Below, in pieces: positions 48,397-57,910 of a DNA stretch of 64,000 bases. Origin of the DNA: Paradevosia sp036499825 (lineage in GTDB: Bacteria; Pseudomonadota; Alphaproteobacteria; Rhizobiales; Devosiaceae). A program made the position numbers and the translations under genes. How positions within the stretch are numbered: position 1 is the stretch's first letter; the number at the start of each line of letters is the position of its first letter. The stretch spans positions 868,001-932,000 of the forward strand of contig DASYCZ010000026.1 of assembly GCA_036499825.1 (NCBI GenBank). Reading direction: 5' to 3'. The notes beneath the pieces were generated by a model. That model made no database searches. It was not told the DNA's origin and saw only the letters and a list, made by a program, of their open reading frames with translations.

Positions 48397-49290
48397 TTAC
48401 TTGGGCATCGGCACCGAGACGACCTGGCCGGCGCCGCGATTGGCGATCCACAGAGTGTCGCCAGCGGGTTCCACCGCAGTCGGCGTGTTGAGGCCGTCCT
48501 TGACGACTTCGACATGGGCCGTGTCACCGGTGATGGTCAGGGCCGAAATCTTGCCGGCGCCGTTTTCGGCGACGAAAATCTTGCCATTGGCAGCCCGCAT
48601 GCCGTCCGGGCCCTTCACCGGCGCATCCATCCAGATGTCGACCGGGTTGCCGACCTTGCCCGAAGCGTCGACCGGGATGCGGTAGACGTTGTTGTAGAAG
48701 ACGCTGTTCACATACATGACGCCGTCAAGGAAGGTGATGCCATCGATGCCGGCGAGCAGACGGTGCTCGAGGAAGAGATCAGCCGTCGAAGCGCCGGGGG
48801 CCATCTTGTAGATACGGCCATTGCCCGTGTCGGCGATGTACATCGCGTGGTCGGGCCCGAAGGTGAAATCATTGCAGGTGCTGCTGTCGCCCGGGAGCGG
48901 CCAGGTGATCTTCGGGGCGCCGGTATTCAGATCGAAGCTGCGAACCTGGCTCTTGCGGACAACCGGCTTGGTATCCGGAACCGGCGTCAGTTCGCAGGCC
49001 CAGACCGTGTTGTTGGGGGCATCGACCATGATGCCAAAGAAGAAGGTGCCCGGGCCATCGGCGCTGGCATCGAAGAAGGTTTCGGCCGTGGTGCTGCCAG
49101 CCTTCACACGGTAGATGAACGGCGAGCTCGCGCTTCCCACGATCAGGCTGCCATCGGGCGCGGCCGAGAGGCTTTCGGGAGACGACTTGGCGTCGTGGAT
49201 CAGAATTTCATCCGCCAAGCTGGCAGATGCAAAGGTCATCAATACCGCGAGACTGGCGGCAGCGCGAAAAGTGATTGAAGAAAGTTTCAC
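48397..49290 (-). CDS. Exported SMP-30/gluconolactonase-like beta-propeller protein
   Basis: 297 residues with a Sec signal (ITFRAAASLAVLMTFASASLA). Six-bladed propeller with the SMP-30 metal ligand pattern: E in SSPESLSAAPDG, N in STCNDFTFGPDHAMY and D in KGPDGMRAANG. Family members hydrolyse sugar lactones or bind calcium. Beside a quinoprotein dehydrogenase it could open lactones made by alcohol or sugar oxidation in the periplasm. Transcribed on the minus strand ahead of the cytochrome but separated by a strong hairpin. Confidence 0.85.
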   Translation of the reverse strand: MKLSSITFRAAASLAVLMTFASASLADEILIHDAKSSPESLSAAPDGSLIVGSASSPFIYRVKAGSTTAETFFDASADGPGTFFFGIMVDAPNNTVWACELTPVPDTKPVVRKSQVRSFDLNTGAPKITWPLPGDSSTCNDFTFGPDHAMYIADTGNGRIYKMAPGASTADLFLEHRLLAGIDGITFLDGVMYVNSVFYNNVYRIPVDASGKVGNPVDIWMDAPVKGPDGMRAANGKIFVAENGAGKISALTITGDTAHVEVVKDGLNTPTAVEPAGDTLWIANRGAGQVVSVPMPK

Positions 49291-49833
49291 AGACTATCCT
49301 CCTCTAGGATTTTTTCTGGGCGTGGACGCGGGACTAGGCCCGGCCAACTCCGCTCACCAGGCAAAGCCCGGCGAATGGCCCGTGAAATAAGTAAGCCGTC
49401 GAGTGGCACACGGGACGCTCACTATCCGTCGAGAAATCGCGACATGCAAGGCATCCATGTCGATGAGGTTGCGCTGTAACTGTCGCAATCTATTCACAAA
49501 TGTTCAGCGACATGGCGTCATTACCCTGGATGGAAGGGATGCAATCGGGGCAGAATACGGGCGTTTTGACGAGATGATTTTGCGTATCGACACTCGCCTG
49601 CCCGCTCGTTTTCACAAGCCAATTTACGGCCCGTCGATCTGCCAGTGCACGGCGTTACGGCAGTCGCGCGATGCAAACGCAAACGTGACATTTCTCCCGC
49701 TGGCAGCAGCCCATACCGAATGATACGCGTCATGGCGTACAGCTACGCATTTGGTATTCGTGCATTTTTTTGAACGCGATTCTGAATTCGCTCCTGTCGG
49801 TCAACTAGCCACGCAGAAGGCTCGGAGAACTTC
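49291..49833. other. Divergent intergenic region, SMP-30-like / aldehyde dehydrogenase
   Basis: About 540 bases between two divergent start codons. I see no credible gene, although short open frames exist on both strands. Expected to carry two promoters. No clear palindrome was found by eye. AT content rises near 49735-49800, just before the iron-sulfur subunit gene. Confidence 0.55.
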
Positions 49834-50316
49834 ATGTCTACAACGATAAACGTCAACGGTCAGGATCACGCGATAGACGCAGATCCGGACAGCATGCTTC
49901 TTTACGCTCTTAAGGACGACCTGGGCCTGCATGGCCCCAAATTTGGCTGCGGCCTGTCGGAATGCGGCGCCTGTACGGTGATCATCGACGGCCAGGCGGT
50001 ACGCTCCTGCGTCACGCCCGTGTCCAGTGTCGGCACCTCGAAGGTGACGACGCTCGAGGGATTGGGCACGATCGAAAAGCCCCATCCGGTCCAGCAGGCT
50101 TTCATCGACGAACAGGCCGTGCAGTGCGGTTACTGCATCAACGGCATGATCATGGTGACGACTGCTTTCCTCGAGCAGAACCCCAATCCGAGCCGCGACG
50201 AGATCCTCTCGGCGCTCAACGACAATCTGTGCCGTTGCGGCACCCATATGCGCATCGTGCGTGCCGTGCAGCGTGCGGCCCAAGCCATGCAGACCAGTGC
50301 GGGAGCCCAAGGATGA
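49834..50316 (+). CDS. (2Fe-2S) subunit of molybdenum aldehyde dehydrogenase (IorA-like)
   Basis: 160 residues. Plant-type ferredoxin domain with CGLSECGACTV and C59 (RSC), then the second cluster domain with CGYCINGMIM and CRCGTHMRIVRAV: all eight cysteines for two [2Fe-2S] clusters. It pairs with the molybdopterin subunit next to it (ATGA overlap), as in isoquinoline 1-oxidoreductase and periplasmic aldehyde oxidases. No signal of its own; it likely travels with the Tat signal of its partner. Confidence 0.93.
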   Translation: MSTTINVNGQDHAIDADPDSMLLYALKDDLGLHGPKFGCGLSECGACTVIIDGQAVRSCVTPVSSVGTSKVTTLEGLGTIEKPHPVQQAFIDEQAVQCGYCINGMIMVTTAFLEQNPNPSRDEILSALNDNLCRCGTHMRIVRAVQRAAQAMQTSAGAQG

Positions 50317-52625
50317 ACGCGCGTCCCGAAGACTTGCACAAATCCGATCGCGCCGGCATGGGCCGCCGCTCCTTCCTCAAGGGTTCAGCCGGCCTCGTCG
50401 TAGCGTTTGCCTTCGCACGCCCCCTCGCCGCCCAGGCTGCCGTGGAGGCCGGGGCAGCGGCTGCGTCCTACGCATCGCCCGACGCCAGCAAGCTCTATGC
50501 CTGGCTCGCCATCAACCCCGACAACACCGCCGTCCTGTTTACAGGCAAGGTTGAAGTGGGTACGGGTCTGGAGATCGCACTCGCCCAGATCGCGGCGGAA
50601 GAGCTCGAGTTCCCCATCGATTCCCTCAGCGTCGTCATGGGCAACACGGCCCAGACGGTCGACCAGGGCCCGACCTATGGCAGCATGAGCGTGCGCTATG
50701 CCGGCCCGCAAATCCGCCACGCCGCCGCCGCGGCGCGTGCCGCGCTCCTGAAGATGGGTGCTACCCATTTCAAGCTGCCGGCTTCGCAGTTGCAGGCAAC
50801 CGATGGCAATATCGTGGTTATCGGCGATCCAAGCCAGACGGTCACCTATGGCGAACTCGTCGGCGGCCAACGGCTGGACATCGACATCGGCGCGACCGGC
50901 ACCGGTTCCAAGATGACCGTGGCGCCGGATGCGCCGCTCAAGGATCCATCGACCTACAAGGTCGTGGGACAGCCACTGCGCCGCAAGGACATTCCGGGCA
51001 AAGTCACCGGCCAGTTCACCTACATCCATGACGTCAAGGTGGATGGGATGCTACATGGCCGCGTCATCCGTCCCTATGGCGTTGGTGCCGAACTGCTGAG
51101 CGTCGACGAGACAGGCCTCAAGGATATTCCCGGTTTCGTACAGACCGTGCGACGCGGTAATTTCCTCGGCGTGGTCGCGGAAACCCAGTGGGCCGCCATC
51201 CAGGCGGCAGAAATGCTCGGCTCGACACTCGATCCGGCTGGCCCAACCGCAGGCGGCGCCAAATGGTCCGACTGGCAGGGCCTGCCTCCACCCGACCAGA
51301 TCTGGGAAAACCTGCGTAACGTCGTCGGCGGCAACAAGGCCGCCGCCAACCAGGGTTCTGTGGACCTGGCCCTGCCCTTCGCGGACAAGACCCTCAAGGC
51401 CACCTACCAGACGCCCTACCAGATGCATGGCAGCATCGGGCCGTCCTGCGCCATCGCCGACGTCAAATCCGACAGCGCCGTGTTCTGGGTCGGCACGCAG
51501 ATGCCGCACCAGACGCGCAGTGACATGGCGGTGCTGCTCGGCATGTCGCAGGACAAGATCGAGTTCAACTGGTACGAGGCTTCCGGCGCCTATGGCCGTA
51601 ACGGCCTCGACCACGTCATCGCCGACGCGGCGCTGATGTCGCAGGCGGTTGGCAAGCCGGTCCGCGTTCAGTGGATGCGCTGGGACGAACATGGCTGGGA
51701 GCCCAAGGGGCCAGCCATCGTGCAGGACCTCACCGGCGCCATCGACAAGGACGGCAACGTCATCGCCTGGCGGCACCATATGTGGGTGCCGACGACCTCC
51801 GACACCCGCCTGATTGCGGTGGAAGAAGTGGGCGGTTTCCCCAATCTCGGCCGCGTCGGCACGGGTGGCCCCACGATCACCTATGCGTATTCCTTCCCCA
51901 ACGCCGACGTCGCGGCGCATGGCGAAGGCCGCGTCGGGGTGATCACCTCATGGCTGCGCTCTCCCGCGCAGTTCGAGACGACCTATGCGATGGAGTCGTT
52001 CATCGATGAGCTGGCGGCGGAAACCGGCCAGGACCCGTTGTCGTTCCGGCTGAAATACCTGACCGATCAACGCGGCATCGACTGCCTACGTGCGGCGGCC
52101 GAACTTTATGGCTGGGTGCCGCGCCCGTCCCCTGCCAAGCCGCAGGACGGCAACGTCGCCAAGGGCCGCGGCATCGCCTGGGTGAACCGTGATGACGCCC
52201 GCGTCGCCACGATCGCCGATATCGAGGTGGACCGCACGACCGGAGTGATCAAGGTCACACGCGTGGTCGTCGCCCATGACTGCGGCCTCGTCGTCAATCC
52301 TGACGGCATCAGGAACCAGATCGAGGGGAACATCATCCAGTCGATCAGCCGGACCCTGCATGAAGAGGTAACGTTCGATCAGGCCCGGGTAACCAGTCGC
52401 GATTGGACGGGCTATCCGATCCTCCGCTTCGAGGAGATTCCAGAGCAGATCGACATCGTCCTGGTCAACAACACGCCGCAATATCCGTCCTACGGCGCGG
52501 GCGAACCCTCGACCTGCCCGACCGCCGCGGTTCTCAGCAATGCCGTCTATGACGCCATTGGCGTAAGGCTGCGTCAGACGCCGTTCCGTCCCGAACGGGT
52601 CAAGGCTGCCCTGGCCGCCGGCTGA
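50313..52625 (+). CDS. Molybdopterin-binding subunit of aldehyde dehydrogenase (IorB-like), Tat-exported
   Basis: 770 residues from ATG 50313. The N-terminus GRRSFLKGSAGLVVAFAFA is a twin-arginine signal. It shows the fused xanthine-dehydrogenase-like architecture of IorB with GKVEVGTGLEIALAQIAAEEL, RKDIPGKVTGQFTYIHDV, SIGPSCAIAD, SGAYGRNGLDHV, and the catalytic glutamate in YGAGEPSTCPTAAVLSNAVYDA. Orthologues oxidise aldehydes or N-heterocycles with a c-type cytochrome as acceptor. No cytochrome subunit gene is attached here. Probable role: oxidation of the aldehyde formed by the quinoprotein alcohol dehydrogenase. Confidence 0.92.
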   Translation: MNARPEDLHKSDRAGMGRRSFLKGSAGLVVAFAFARPLAAQAAVEAGAAAASYASPDASKLYAWLAINPDNTAVLFTGKVEVGTGLEIALAQIAAEELEFPIDSLSVVMGNTAQTVDQGPTYGSMSVRYAGPQIRHAAAAARAALLKMGATHFKLPASQLQATDGNIVVIGDPSQTVTYGELVGGQRLDIDIGATGTGSKMTVAPDAPLKDPSTYKVVGQPLRRKDIPGKVTGQFTYIHDVKVDGMLHGRVIRPYGVGAELLSVDETGLKDIPGFVQTVRRGNFLGVVAETQWAAIQAAEMLGSTLDPAGPTAGGAKWSDWQGLPPPDQIWENLRNVVGGNKAAANQGSVDLALPFADKTLKATYQTPYQMHGSIGPSCAIADVKSDSAVFWVGTQMPHQTRSDMAVLLGMSQDKIEFNWYEASGAYGRNGLDHVIADAALMSQAVGKPVRVQWMRWDEHGWEPKGPAIVQDLTGAIDKDGNVIAWRHHMWVPTTSDTRLIAVEEVGGFPNLGRVGTGGPTITYAYSFPNADVAAHGEGRVGVITSWLRSPAQFETTYAMESFIDELAAETGQDPLSFRLKYLTDQRGIDCLRAAAELYGWVPRPSPAKPQDGNVAKGRGIAWVNRDDARVATIADIEVDRTTGVIKVTRVVVAHDCGLVVNPDGIRNQIEGNIIQSISRTLHEEVTFDQARVTSRDWTGYPILRFEEIPEQIDIVLVNNTPQYPSYGAGEPSTCPTAAVLSNAVYDAIGVRLRQTPFRPERVKAALAAG

Positions 52626-52646
52626 TCATACCGACAACATGAAGCG

Positions 52647-52672
52647 AAGGTCCGGGGGATACTCCGGACCTT
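52647..52672 (+). terminator. Terminator hairpin after IorB-like gene
   Basis: AAGGTCCGG (52647-52655) pairs exactly with CCGGACCTT (52664-52672) around an 8-nt loop, 22 bases after the stop. Only a short TT follows the stem. Confidence 0.75.
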
Positions 52673-52740
52673 CCACAGGGCGTCCCGCCCGATGAGTTCA
52701 GGCGTTGACGAAGAGCCAGGACCGCAATGTTTTCAACAAA

Positions 52741-52944
52741 TCATCTCTCTGCGTAAGTCGCCAACAGCCAGGCGGATAATTCCGCCTGATCGCTTACCGG
52801 CGCCGGCTGCCTTGCCGTCGCGGGATCGAAACCATGGCGTCGAAGCGCAACGCTCAAGGCGATAGACCGGTTTTGCGGGTTCACCACCGCGAGTGTCCGG
52901 GTGGCAATTTCCGCGGCAAGCGTCCTGGACATGCGTTTTGTCAT
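52741..52944 (-). CDS. Small hypothetical protein (67 aa)
   Basis: Not recognised. 67 residues from the ATG at 52944 (MTKRMSRTLAAEIATRTLAVV); the frame is open to 53064, but the extra part is low-quality. No signal peptide or membrane segment. It has a basic N-terminal half and an acidic end (DQAELSAWLLATYAER). It stands alone on the minus strand between two plus-strand operons. Could be a small regulator or a chance frame; confidence is low. Confidence 0.35.
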   Translation of the reverse strand: MTKRMSRTLAAEIATRTLAVVNPQNRSIALSVALRRHGFDPATARQPAPVSDQAELSAWLLATYAER

Positions 52945-53255
52945 GCGTGTGTCTCCCACCGCCAGTATGTAACCCAGGCCGGGTTGCGGCGCACTCCGTC
53001 TTTGGGCCGCACCACCGACGTGCCGGATGCTAAAACGCGATTCCCACTGATGCGTAAAACGCATCGGAGTGAGCGAAAGATAACGCTTGTTCGCACCCCC
53101 GAAATGACGCTTTCATCAGGCATTCAGGCGTGGGGGAGCCGTCATCGCGATGTCATTATCGCCTTCAAACCGTTATTCACGCCATGCGCCGTCGGCCTCG
53201 AAGCGCGACGTGGTCAGCACGCGTCAGTGCACGCTGAAATCGGCTCGCTGAAACG
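52945..53255. other. Intergenic region upstream of third Dpp cluster
   Basis: About 310 bases before the ATPase gene at 53256. No gene accepted. Probably carries the promoter of the Dpp cluster C operon; no clear operator palindrome was seen by eye. Confidence 0.5.
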
Positions 53256-54251
53256 ATGCAGGATGCCGCACTGCTCTCCGTCACCGATCTCAGCGTTCAA
53301 TTCAAAACGCCACGTGGCCTGGTCAATGCCGTCAACGCAGTCAGCTTTGAGCTGCAGGCCGGACGTACATTGTGCATCGTTGGAGAGTCGGGCAGCGGCA
53401 AGAGCGTGACGGCGATGTCGCTGATGCGGCTTTTGCCGCAGGCGACGACGCGGCTTACCGAGGGCTCGGTACTGCTAGAGGGACGCGACCTCACGCAATT
53501 GCGCGAACGCGATCTGGAAGCGGTGCGCGGCCGCGATATCGCGATCATCTTCCAGGACCCGATGAGCGCCCTCAACCCGGTGCTGACCATTGGCCGGCAG
53601 GTGACCGAGCCGCTGCGCCTGCATCTGGGTATGAGCCGGGCGGCGGCCTATGAGCGGGCCGTCGAGCTGATGGGGCTGGTCGGCATGCCCTCGCCCGAGC
53701 AAACCCTGGCGCGCTATCCGCATCAGCTCTCGGGCGGGCAGCGACAGCGCATCGCCATCGCCATGGCTCTGACGTGCAACCCCAAAGTGGTGATCGCGGA
53801 CGAGCCGACCACGGCCCTCGACGTCACTACGCAAGCCCAAATCCTGCAGTTGCTGCGCGACCTCAGGACAAGGCTGGGCATGGCCGTTATCCTGATCACC
53901 CATGATCTTGGGGTCGTGGCGGAATTCGCCGACGACGTGCTGGTGATGTATTGCGGCCGCGTTGTCGAAAGAGGACCGGTCGCCGAGATCTTCAACGCGC
54001 CCCGCCATCCCTATACCCAGGGCCTCCTCGCCAGTATCCCGCCGTTCTCGGATGAGGGCAGCGAACGGCTCAGCGCCATCGTGGGCTCGGTTCCCAGCCC
54101 GTTCGAAATGCCACCGGGCTGCGCTTTCGCCCCGCGCTGCCCGCTGGCCGGGGAAGACTGCACTCAGGTGCAGCCACCGCTACGCGCCTGTGGTCCCTCC
54201 CACGTCGCGGCGTGCCTGCGCATTCCGCAGTGGGAGGCAGCGCATGACTAA
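53256..54251 (+). CDS. Dpp/Opp-type ABC transporter ATP-binding protein (DppD-like), cluster C
   Basis: 331-residue ATPase: Walker A GESGSGKS, Q-loop IFQDPMSALNP, signature LSGGQRQRIAIAMAL, Walker B VVIADEPTTALD, H-loop LITHDLGVV, and the C-terminal GCAFAPRCPLAGEDC extension. It is the first gene of a six-gene plus-strand operon and overlaps the second ATPase gene by 8 nt. It is less like the cluster A/B ATPases than they are like each other, so this is an independent transporter. Confidence 0.94.
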   Translation: MQDAALLSVTDLSVQFKTPRGLVNAVNAVSFELQAGRTLCIVGESGSGKSVTAMSLMRLLPQATTRLTEGSVLLEGRDLTQLRERDLEAVRGRDIAIIFQDPMSALNPVLTIGRQVTEPLRLHLGMSRAAAYERAVELMGLVGMPSPEQTLARYPHQLSGGQRQRIAIAMALTCNPKVVIADEPTTALDVTTQAQILQLLRDLRTRLGMAVILITHDLGVVAEFADDVLVMYCGRVVERGPVAEIFNAPRHPYTQGLLASIPPFSDEGSERLSAIVGSVPSPFEMPPGCAFAPRCPLAGEDCTQVQPPLRACGPSHVAACLRIPQWEAAHD

Positions 54252-55227
54252 GACCGATGTGCTGGTCAGGGCCAGAAATCTTTCCAAGCATTTCGCGCCA
54301 CGCAAAGGCCTGTTCGGCAAGGGCGGCGCCAGGCCGGTGCGCGCCGTCGACGGGATCGACCTCGACATTTACCGCGGCGAGACGCTGGCCCTGGTGGGAG
54401 AAAGCGGCTGCGGCAAGTCCACCACCGGCCGCCTGTTGATGCGGCTTATCGAGCCCAGCGACGGCGAGGTCAGCTTCGATGGCATCGATATCCGGGCGCT
54501 CGACCGGCGCGCCTTTCGGCAGATGCGCACGCGCATGCAGATGATCTTCCAGGATCCTTCCAGCGCCTTCAACCCGCGCATGCGGGTGAGCGAGATCATC
54601 GCCGAGCCGCTGCGGCTGAGCGGCGTGTCACGCGCCGAGTGCGACAAGCGCGTCAAGCAATTGCTGCCGCTCGTCGGCCTTGCGGACTATCAGGCTGACC
54701 GGTTCCCGCATGAGTTCTCCGGCGGCCAGCGCCAGCGCATCGGCATCGCCCGCTCGCTCGCCATCCAGCCGGAACTGATCATCTGCGACGAACCGGTTTC
54801 GGCGCTCGACGTGTCGATCCAGGCCCAGGTGGTCAATCTCCTGACCGATCTGCAGAGTCAGTTCGGGCTGACATATCTGTTCATTTCCCACGACCTGCGC
54901 GTGGTGCGCCACATCGCCGACCGTGTTGCCGTCATGTATCTCGGCCGCATTGTCGAGATCGGCGACAAGGCCACCGTCTACGGACGGCCGCTCCACCCCT
55001 ATACCCAGGCGCTGATCCAAGCCGTCCCCCTGCCCGAGCCAGGCCGCGTCCCGGCGCCGGCGCGCGTCAGCGGCGAGGTGCCAAGCGCCCAGAACATCCC
55101 CTCGGGCTGCCGTTTCCACACCCGCTGCCCGCTGGCGGTTCCCGCCTGCCGGGACACCGATCCGCCGCTGGTTACCCATGCCGATGGGCGCCAGGTCGCC
55201 TGCCATCTTGTTCCCCCTACCGCATAA
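54244..55227 (+). CDS. Dpp/Opp-type ABC transporter ATP-binding protein (DppF-like), cluster C
   Basis: 327 residues from ATG 54244 (MTKTDVLVRARNLSKHF). Walker A GESGCGKST, Q-loop IFQDPSSAFNP, signature FSGGQRQRIGIARSL, Walker B LIICDEPVSALD, H-loop FISHDLRVV, and GCRFHTRCPLAVPAC at the C-terminus. A much longer upstream frame is only the shadow of the preceding gene. Partner of the DppD-like protein. Confidence 0.95.
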   Translation: MTKTDVLVRARNLSKHFAPRKGLFGKGGARPVRAVDGIDLDIYRGETLALVGESGCGKSTTGRLLMRLIEPSDGEVSFDGIDIRALDRRAFRQMRTRMQMIFQDPSSAFNPRMRVSEIIAEPLRLSGVSRAECDKRVKQLLPLVGLADYQADRFPHEFSGGQRQRIGIARSLAIQPELIICDEPVSALDVSIQAQVVNLLTDLQSQFGLTYLFISHDLRVVRHIADRVAVMYLGRIVEIGDKATVYGRPLHPYTQALIQAVPLPEPGRVPAPARVSGEVPSAQNIPSGCRFHTRCPLAVPACRDTDPPLVTHADGRQVACHLVPPTA

Positions 55228-55237
55228 AGGAATTTCC

Positions 55238-56380
55238 ATGACCAAGTCCGTCTCCAAAGAGGCCATACTGCGCTCTCTCGTCGACAGCGCTGGACTCGAC
55301 GCCCTGGTGCTGATGAGCCCGGAAAACTTCGCCTATGGCAGCGGTGTGCACATCATCACGGTCAACATGATCCGGCCGCGCCAGGCCTTCCTGATCGTGC
55401 CGCGCTCGGGTGAAGTCGAACTGGTGCTGTGCAGCATCGAGGTGTCGCTGGCCAAGCAGGAAGGCTGGGTCGAAACCATCCACCCCTACACCGAATTCGT
55501 CGATCACCCGATGGACGTGCTGGCCAAGCGCCTCGAAGCCCTCGGGGTTGCGGGCGGCAAGATCGGCATCGATACCGACTATATGCCGGTCAGCTCGCAT
55601 GAAAAGCTCATGGCCAACCTCCCCGGCCTCAAGCTGGTCAACACGACAGAGAGCGTCGCCGCCATTCGCGCCATCAAGGGCCCGGAGGAAATCGATATCC
55701 TCGAATGGGGCACCAAGGGCACGCACAGGGCCGTCATCGAAGGCATGGCGGCCAGCAAGCTTGGCGACACCGAGAGGGACATGTGCCTCAAGATCGCCAG
55801 CGGCATGATCGCCAATGGCGCCGATGGCACGGCTTTCCTCTGCTTTGCCAGCGGCCCGCGTACGCCGATGGCCCATGCCATGGCCACCGACCGCGTTCCC
55901 CAGGAGAGCGAGATCATCCGCTTCGATCTCGGCGGCGTCTACGGCCGCTTCTCCTCCGATTTCGCCCGGACCTATTCCACCGGCAATCCCACGGCGCTGC
56001 AACGCCAGACCCATGCGGCGCTGGTGCGCGTGCAGCGGGCCTCGATCGCCGCGGCCGTTGTGGGCATAACCGCCGAGGACCTCTATTATTTCACGCGCGA
56101 CGAATTCAAGCGCCAGGGCCTGGCCTTCCGCATGCCCCATATCGGGCACAGCTTCGGCATCGAACTGCACGAAACGCCGATGCTGCGACCCGGCGAAAAA
56201 ACCAAGCTCGCCGCCGGCATGGTGCTCAATATCGAGCCCTCGACCACCGATGAGCTGGGCACGCGCTACCACACCGAAGACCTGTTCGAAGTTACGGCGA
56301 ACGGCCCGCGCCTGATGACGCTGGGCTATGCCCCTGAAGAATTGCCCATCCTCGGCCAGATGGTTCCCACAACGGCCTGA
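55238..56380 (+). CDS. M24-family metallopeptidase (Xaa-Pro dipeptidase/creatinase-like)
   Basis: 380 residues from ATG 55238, preceded by AAAGGAA. N-terminal creatinase-like domain (about 1-140) and C-terminal pita-bread catalytic domain. All five metal ligands are visible: the Asp pair in RFDLGGVYGRFSSDFARTY, His in PHIGHSFGIELHE, Glu in NIEPSTTDE, and Glu in YHTEDLFEV. Cytoplasmic. Located within a peptide-type transporter operon, it probably cleaves the imported dipeptide-like or N-substituted amino acid compound (proline peptide, creatine-like or opine). Confidence 0.92.
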   Translation: MTKSVSKEAILRSLVDSAGLDALVLMSPENFAYGSGVHIITVNMIRPRQAFLIVPRSGEVELVLCSIEVSLAKQEGWVETIHPYTEFVDHPMDVLAKRLEALGVAGGKIGIDTDYMPVSSHEKLMANLPGLKLVNTTESVAAIRAIKGPEEIDILEWGTKGTHRAVIEGMAASKLGDTERDMCLKIASGMIANGADGTAFLCFASGPRTPMAHAMATDRVPQESEIIRFDLGGVYGRFSSDFARTYSTGNPTALQRQTHAALVRVQRASIAAAVVGITAEDLYYFTRDEFKRQGLAFRMPHIGHSFGIELHETPMLRPGEKTKLAAGMVLNIEPSTTDELGTRYHTEDLFEVTANGPRLMTLGYAPEELPILGQMVPTTA

Positions 56381-56404
56381 TCCCCGCTCATAGGAGTTCC
56401 TTCA

Positions 56405-57901
56405 ATGCGCAAGCATATCGTGCCTGCCCTTCTGGCGATGGCCCTGTCGGCCTCGCTCGGTTTCTCGGCTCACGCCCAGGAAAAGGTTTTGACCGTCGGC
56501 GCCGCGATCTTCCCGCAGTCGCTGCAGACCGGCCAAAGCAATTTCGCCGCCCTGAGCCTTACGGAACAAACCAACGAAGCCCTGGTGTCGCGCGACAACG
56601 CCGGCCAGCTGTCGCCCGGCCTCGCCCTCAGCTGGGAACTGCTCGACGACACCACCTATCGCTTCCATCTGCGCCAGGGCGTCAAATGGACCGATGGCGT
56701 GGAATTCACCGCCGATGACGTGGCGTTCACCATGAACCGCATCATGGACCCCAAGAACAGCTATGGCCTGCTGGCTCGCATCGGCCAGATCTCGGGGGCC
56801 AAGGTCGTCGACAAATATACCGTCGACCTCACCACCAAGACCGTGTTCCCGACCTTCGTGCGCGGCCTTTCCGATATCCTGATCGAGGCCAAGCACTATT
56901 ACGAAAAGGTCGGCGCCGAAGAGGCCGGCAATCATCCGCTCGGCACTGGGCCCTTCATCTACGGCAACTACGTGCCTGGCGATCGCTATGAACTGACCCC
57001 CAACCCTGACTATTGGGGCGGCGCACCCAAGGTCGACAAGTTGGTGATCCGCCAGATCCCGGAGGCCGCGACCCGTATCGCATCGCTGCTCGCCGGCGAG
57101 ACCCAGATCATTGAGGAAGTCCCGATCGACCTCATTCCCGAGGTGGAAGCTTCGCCCAAGGCCCAGGTCGACCAGATTCCGACGACCGCAAGCCTCGTGC
57201 TGACGTTCGACGTGCGCAAGCCGCCCTTCGACAATCCCAAGGTGCGAGAGGCGTTCGACTATGCCATCGACAAGCCGTCGATCCTCAGCGCCATTCTGCA
57301 GAACAAGGGTGAGCTGCTACAGGGCCAACTGCTGACCGCCGCGACGCTCGGATACAACCCGGATGTCAAGGCACGCCCGTTCGACCCCGAAAAGGCCAAG
57401 CAGCTGCTGACCGAAGCCGGCTATGACTTCTCGACGCCCATCCCGATCAACATCCAGTCCGGCAAGTACGTCTCCGACGTCGATATCGCCAATGCCGTCG
57501 CCGGCATGCTCAACGACATCGGCGTCAAGGCCACCGTCAATATCAACGAAGGCGGCGTCTGGTCGAAGATGACCGCGGCTCAGGAAATGGGCCCGATCTA
57601 TCTCATCGGCTGGTACAGCCTCAACGACGGCGACTTCGCCACCACCTGGTTCACCGAGCAGGGCAAGCGCAGCGTCTGGATCAACCCCCAGTACGACAAG
57701 CTGTTCACGGAAGCCCGTTCGACCAATGATGAAGCCGTGCGCGTGGAAAAGTACCACGAGATGATGCAGATCATGCACGATGAGAATCCGGCGATCTTCC
57801 TGTTCGGCATGCCCTCGATCTATGCCCAGAGCAAGTCGATCTCCGGCTTCGGGGCTTCCGCCGACAAGGTGCTGCGCCTGAAAGACGTCACCCTCAACTA
57901 G
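56405..57901 (+). CDS. ABC transporter substrate-binding protein, family 5, cluster C
   Basis: 498 residues with a Sec signal (IVPALLAMALSASLGFSAHAQ). Family 5 marks: LTEQTNEALVSRDNAGQLSPGLALSWELL (split), FHLRQGVKWTDGVEFTADDV, NHPLGTGPFIYGNYVPGDRYEL, KVREAFDYAIDKPSI. GGAG lies upstream of the ATG. It feeds the DppBC permeases encoded next. Ligand probably peptide-like, given the M24 peptidase in the operon. Confidence 0.94.
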   Translation: MRKHIVPALLAMALSASLGFSAHAQEKVLTVGAAIFPQSLQTGQSNFAALSLTEQTNEALVSRDNAGQLSPGLALSWELLDDTTYRFHLRQGVKWTDGVEFTADDVAFTMNRIMDPKNSYGLLARIGQISGAKVVDKYTVDLTTKTVFPTFVRGLSDILIEAKHYYEKVGAEEAGNHPLGTGPFIYGNYVPGDRYELTPNPDYWGGAPKVDKLVIRQIPEAATRIASLLAGETQIIEEVPIDLIPEVEASPKAQVDQIPTTASLVLTFDVRKPPFDNPKVREAFDYAIDKPSILSAILQNKGELLQGQLLTAATLGYNPDVKARPFDPEKAKQLLTEAGYDFSTPIPINIQSGKYVSDVDIANAVAGMLNDIGVKATVNINEGGVWSKMTAAQEMGPIYLIGWYSLNDGDFATTWFTEQGKRSVWINPQYDKLFTEARSTNDEAVRVEKYHEMMQIMHDENPAIFLFGMPSIYAQSKSISGFGASADKVLRLKDVTLN

Positions 57902-57910
57902 GCTATCCCG

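Noticed and set aside
49403..49723. Short open frames between the SMP-30-like and IorA-like genes
   Set aside because: No start signals or conserved patterns; more likely untranslated promoter DNA.
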